Source: Desulfobacteraceae bacterium (lineage in GTDB: Bacteria; Desulfobacterota; Desulfobacteria; Desulfobacterales; Desulfosalsimonadaceae). Taken from it: a stretch of 7,896 nt of DNA. Below the pieces are notes generated by a model. It was not told the origin of the DNA. It searched no databases and saw only the letters and a program-made list of their open reading frames with translations. A program made the position numbers and the translations under genes. Every line of letters starts with the position of its first letter. Positions within the stretch are counted from its first letter, which is position 1. The stretch is taken from NCBI GenBank assembly GCA_011389605.1, contig JAABTZ010000131.1, positions 1-7,896 on the forward strand, in the 5' to 3' direction. This document shows positions 5,716 to 7,896 of the stretch, piece after piece.

Positions 5716-7087
5716 TTAATATCTCCATTTCAAGCAGATCGCTTTGAAAAATCCCGGTTGCCAGATCCAGCCGGATTAAGTCAAGCTGATAGGTGTAGTA
5801 TGCTTGGGCCAGGCGGTTTTCGGCTTCATTTAATGCGGTAAAGGCATCTACCTGATCCACGGCGGTCAGCAGGCCCTCTTCAAACTGGGCAGAGACCTGC
5901 TCATAATTTTGCCTGGCTGAAAGAACCTGTTGCTCCAGCTGATCGATTACCTTCTGCTGGGTCTGGATGTCTAGATAAACACTGCGCACTTGATTGCGGA
6001 TCTGCTTGCGAAGCCTGCCCAGAGTGTATTCGGCCTGGCTTTTTTCCGACCGGGCGCGATCCACTTCAGCACTGGTCTTCCAGCCGGTAAACAGGGGATA
6101 GGAGAGCACCAGGCTGGCCTGCCAGTCATTGGATTCTCCGTAGAAAAGCTCGTCTTCGTCTGCTAGTATGTACTGGCCGGTAAGACTCAGATTCGGAAAG
6201 TAGTCGGCCTTTTCAAAGTCCACACGCTCGTCTGCCGCTTTGAGCTGTTGTGCGGCCTGGTTAAAATCCCGGCGATTTTCCATGGCAACTTCAAAGAGTC
6301 CGGAAATGGGCAAAGGAGTAAAAGATCTCTCATCAGGTTCTTCAATGGGGCCGGGTACGGATTCCACCCCCATTTCAAGGGCCAGTCTTTCCAGTGCAAT
6401 ATTATATTGGTTTTTGGCCCTTTCCAGCTGCTCCCTGCTTTGAGCAACCTGTACTTCAGCTCTTAATACATCTGTCTGGGTTAAAATTCCCACCTCGAAC
6501 TGGGCGCTTGCCCGGTCAAACTGCTGAATGGCGCGTTTTAAGGCATTTTCGGCGATTTCGATTGATCTTCGTCCCAGCAGGACCTCGTAATACTGTACAC
6601 TTACCTGGTATAAAATTTCCTGTACCTGACGCAAATGCCGGTACTGCGAGCTGTCGTAATAATACTCGGCAATCCTTTTTGCCGACCACACCTTGCCCCA
6701 CTGGTAAATATGCTGATCGAGCTGAAAAGTAAGCGTGTTGTAATTGTCCGGCGTTGAAAAGCCGGTGCCGCCGGTGCCGCCGGTACCGGCGCCTGCTGAA
6801 AAACCGGATTCCTTCTTGCGGGTGTGGGCCCCGCGCAGGGATATCTGCGGATAGAGGTTTGACCTGGCAACTGTTATGTCGGTTTGGGCATTGCGCAGAT
6901 CCTGCCTGGAGATCCAGACTTGTTCATTTTCTCTCAACGCGGTTTCAAAGGCTTGTTCCAGGGTTAAAAGCGGCGCCTGCCCGGAAGCGGCGGAAAGGTT
7001 TTCAGCCTTTGCAGTGCCGCATGCCATAATGCACGCTATTGCCGCTGCCAGGATATAAGGTCCGGCCGTGCCAAATCGGGGTTCCAT
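5702..7087 (-). CDS. TolC-family outer-membrane efflux protein
   Basis: At 461 residues this fits the outer-membrane factor family, whose trimers form the channel from the periplasm across the outer membrane. The signal sequence is about 1-28, with likely cleavage after AKA28; IMAC at Cys23 could alternatively be a lipobox, as in OprM/NodT-type members. The two tandem family repeats are clear. The first has helices about 42-80, strands about 80-130 around a surface loop, and a long coiled helix about 133-240. The second begins near 261, with strands around LSLTGQYILADE and DWQASLVLSYPLF (about 300-333), then a long helix to about 446. The first surface loop contains a Gly/Thr tract (95-109) encoded by a tandem DNA repeat. 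The ATG at 7087 is supported by AGGAAGG (7092-7098) with four bases of spacing. It is the first structural gene of the efflux set, after tetR. Confidence 0.95.
   Translation of the reverse strand: MEPRFGTAGPYILAAAIACIMACGTAKAENLSAASGQAPLLTLEQAFETALRENEQVWISRQDLRNAQTDITVARSNLYPQISLRGAHTRKKESGFSAGAGTGGTGGTGFSTPDNYNTLTFQLDQHIYQWGKVWSAKRIAEYYYDSSQYRHLRQVQEILYQVSVQYYEVLLGRRSIEIAENALKRAIQQFDRASAQFEVGILTQTDVLRAEVQVAQSREQLERAKNQYNIALERLALEMGVESVPGPIEEPDERSFTPLPISGLFEVAMENRRDFNQAAQQLKAADERVDFEKADYFPNLSLTGQYILADEDELFYGESNDWQASLVLSYPLFTGWKTSAEVDRARSEKSQAEYTLGRLRKQIRNQVRSVYLDIQTQQKVIDQLEQQVLSARQNYEQVSAQFEEGLLTAVDQVDAFTALNEAENRLAQAYYTYQLDLIRLDLATGIFQSDLLEMEILNENG
5723..5726 (-). promoter_or_regulatory. 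Ribosome binding site of the adaptor gene, inside the end of the TolC gene
   Basis: GGAG on the minus strand lies seven bases before the ATG at 5715 and within the last codons of the TolC-family gene. It decides the adaptor start in favour of 5715 over the internal ATG at 5691. The 14-base overlap of stop and start regions suggests translational coupling. Confidence 0.7.
6761..6787. repeat. Tandem 9-bp repeat, three units, within the TolC gene
   Basis: Three consecutive units read GCCGGTGCC, GCCGGTGCC and GCCGGTACC on the plus strand. On the coding strand each unit encodes Gly-Thr-Gly, giving part of the GAGTGGTGGTG tract. The unit length is a multiple of three, so gain or loss of units would keep the frame and only change the length of the loop. 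Confidence 0.9.
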
Positions 7088-7193
7088 GTTACCTTCCTTT
7101 ATTTTTATCGTTATGTCAGCAGTTTAAGTTTCTACACGCGTAAAATTGATGAGCCTGAAAAAAAACAGTTTTCAGATAAAGGCCGGCTGATTA
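7088..7193 (-). promoter_or_regulatory. tetR-tolC spacer, probable control region of the efflux genes
   Basis: These 106 bases are the largest gap inside the codirectional set and the natural place for a promoter and TetR operator in front of the pump genes. They hold two inverted repeats (7155-7175 and 7185-7199) and the TolC ribosome binding site at 7092-7098. I could not identify a convincing sigma-70 -35/-10 pair, so the promoter itself is not located, and transcription may also read through from tetR. Confidence 0.45.
7155..7175. promoter_or_regulatory. Inverted repeat CTGAAAA-N7-TTTTCAG, candidate operator
   Basis: Seven-base arms (7155-7161 and 7169-7175) flank a seven-base spacer, 68-88 bases upstream of the TolC start. 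Size and place are compatible with a TetR-family operator. It could equally be a weak A/T-rich hairpin; the minus strand carries eight consecutive T's at 7158-7165. Only the symmetry is seen; binding is inference. Confidence 0.35.
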
Positions 7194-7199
7194 TCAGCC
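7185..7199. repeat. Short inverted repeat GGCTGAT-N-ATCAGCC over the tetR stop codon
   Basis: Perfect seven-base arms surround one central base, and the tetR stop (7194-7196) lies within them. On the minus strand a T-run comes about 20 bases later, too far for a canonical intrinsic terminator. It may be a weak attenuator or a second operator-like site. Confidence 0.4.
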
Positions 7200-7775
7200 C
7201 GGCGTTGTTGTTTCAGGCTTAAGAGCACGTCTGCAAAAGGCAATTGTCTCCTCTGTGATCCTGGGGGTTTTTATTGCTGCTGTCATGTCCATATGGGTAA
7301 TGCCGAAGCTAAGAGCGTGGATTATAAATGCTGTTTCATATATTTTTCCGCATGCAATGGTGCCGTCTGCCACCCCTGCTGCCAGGCTTTGCTGGATCAT
7401 CTCGATTACGTGTTCCTGAATGCTTTTTATGAGATTGTTCTGGGGGCAATCTGCGGGGTCAGGATAAAATCTTTGAAATATCCGGATTTGCTGGCTGTGC
7501 TGGCGCCTGAAATCCTCGTTAAAGCGGATATAAGCCTCTATTTTCGCCATGCCCGTGTTTTTTTCCGCAAGCACATTTTTCAGCCGGCGAATGTAGATAT
7601 CTCCGGCAATGGCAAAGATTTCATAAATTATACCCCGTTTGTTTTTAAAATGATAAAACAGGGTGCCATGGGCTACCCCCGCATGCTCGGCGATTTCCGC
7701 CGTGGATGTTTCGGCAAAACCCTTTTGGGCAAAAAGCCGGGTGGCTGTATCAATAATGGCCTGTTTGCGTCCCAC
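7194..7775 (-). CDS. TetR/AcrR-family transcriptional regulator
   Basis: This 193-residue protein has the family's usual length and architecture. The N-terminal helix-turn-helix domain spans about 3-48: RKQAIIDTATRLFAQKGF, then TSTAEIAEHAGVAHGTLFYHFKNK, with the recognition helix at about 34-41 and the typical LFYHFKNK end. The rest (about 50-190) is a divergent, mostly helical ligand-binding and dimerisation domain. The chosen start is GTG (7773-7775). No ATG lies in frame upstream, and an AGGA motif sits about 11 bases before it, which is rather far. The gene is codirectional with and directly upstream of the pump genes, so it is most likely a local, ligand-relieved repressor of the operon and of itself. 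The inducer cannot be inferred. Confidence 0.93.
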   Translation of the reverse strand: MGRKQAIIDTATRLFAQKGFAETSTAEIAEHAGVAHGTLFYHFKNKRGIIYEIFAIAGDIYIRRLKNVLAEKNTGMAKIEAYIRFNEDFRRQHSQQIRIFQRFYPDPADCPQNNLIKSIQEHVIEMIQQSLAAGVADGTIACGKIYETAFIIHALSFGITHMDMTAAIKTPRITEETIAFCRRALKPETTTPG

Positions 7776-7829
7776 GCAGATGCATATCCTGTTTAAAAAT
7801 TTACTGGCCTTTTTGACTGGTTCATATTT

Positions 7830-7896
7830 GACGGCTTCGTAAAAAGTTCAATATCTGCGTTACGCGCGATTTTTCAGAATTTCACGTACGGCTAAG
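7830..7896. repeat. Palindromic REP/MITE-like element, copy B (truncated by window end)
   Basis: This begins GACGGCTTCGTAAAAAGTTC and matches the reverse complement of 1104-1038 at 62 of 67 positions. It therefore includes one full arm and the apex of the element; the second arm is expected beyond the window. Its orientation is opposite to copy A. It starts 54 bases upstream of the tetR GTG. Two T's precede GACGG in this copy and in the matching end of copy A, so the unit may really begin TTGACGG. Confidence 0.85.

Noticed and set aside
7293..7796. 167-codon plus-strand open frame opposite tetR
   Set aside because: Antisense to a clear TetR helix-turn-helix protein; no independent signals.
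1..7896. Possible new defence, retron or toxin-antitoxin system
   Set aside because: No reverse transcriptase, nuclease, ATPase, toxin or antitoxin family is seen. The coding content is explained by a signalling protein tail and an RND efflux operon with its regulator and accessory protein.

Overview
The window looks like a Gram-negative chromosome, most likely of the Desulfobacterota (Desulfobacterales-like). The basis is moderate. There is a complete envelope-spanning tripartite efflux system with an outer-membrane protein, a hybrid histidine kinase tail of the type abundant in that group, and a palindromic intergenic element with GACGGCTTCGTAAAAAGT termini that I recall, unverified, from Desulfobacterota genomes.

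Layout. Bases 2-742 (+) are the 3' end of a hybrid sensor kinase or multi-receiver protein carrying two receiver domains; its start lies outside the window. Bases 743-1109 hold no convincing gene but two strong inverted repeats: a 90-bp imperfect hairpin with a nested palindrome (832-921) and a 126-bp interrupted palindrome (979-1104). From 7775 down to 1110 the minus strand carries five tightly spaced codirectional genes: a TetR/AcrR regulator, a TolC-family outer-membrane factor, a periplasmic adaptor (MFP, probable lipoprotein), an RND (HAE1/AcrB-type) inner-membrane pump, and a 97-residue PII-like protein of the kind found next to RND pumps. A partial second copy of the 126-bp element, in opposite orientation, starts at 7830 and runs off the end.

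How the genes work together. The adaptor bridges the proton-driven RND pump and the TolC channel to export a hydrophobic or toxic substrate across both membranes. The TetR protein, first in the gene order, probably represses the set and is relieved by ligand. The small distal protein is the least understood part; its position implies a role in pump regulation or assembly.

Most of the window is a conventional efflux operon. The points worth a second look are the PII-like distal gene, an extra hydrophobic C-terminal segment on the RND pump (a possible 13th membrane helix), a tandem 9-bp repeat in a predicted surface loop of the TolC protein, and the palindromic elements that bracket the operon in inverted orientation. 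I see no CRISPR array, tRNA, rRNA, transposase or phage gene.
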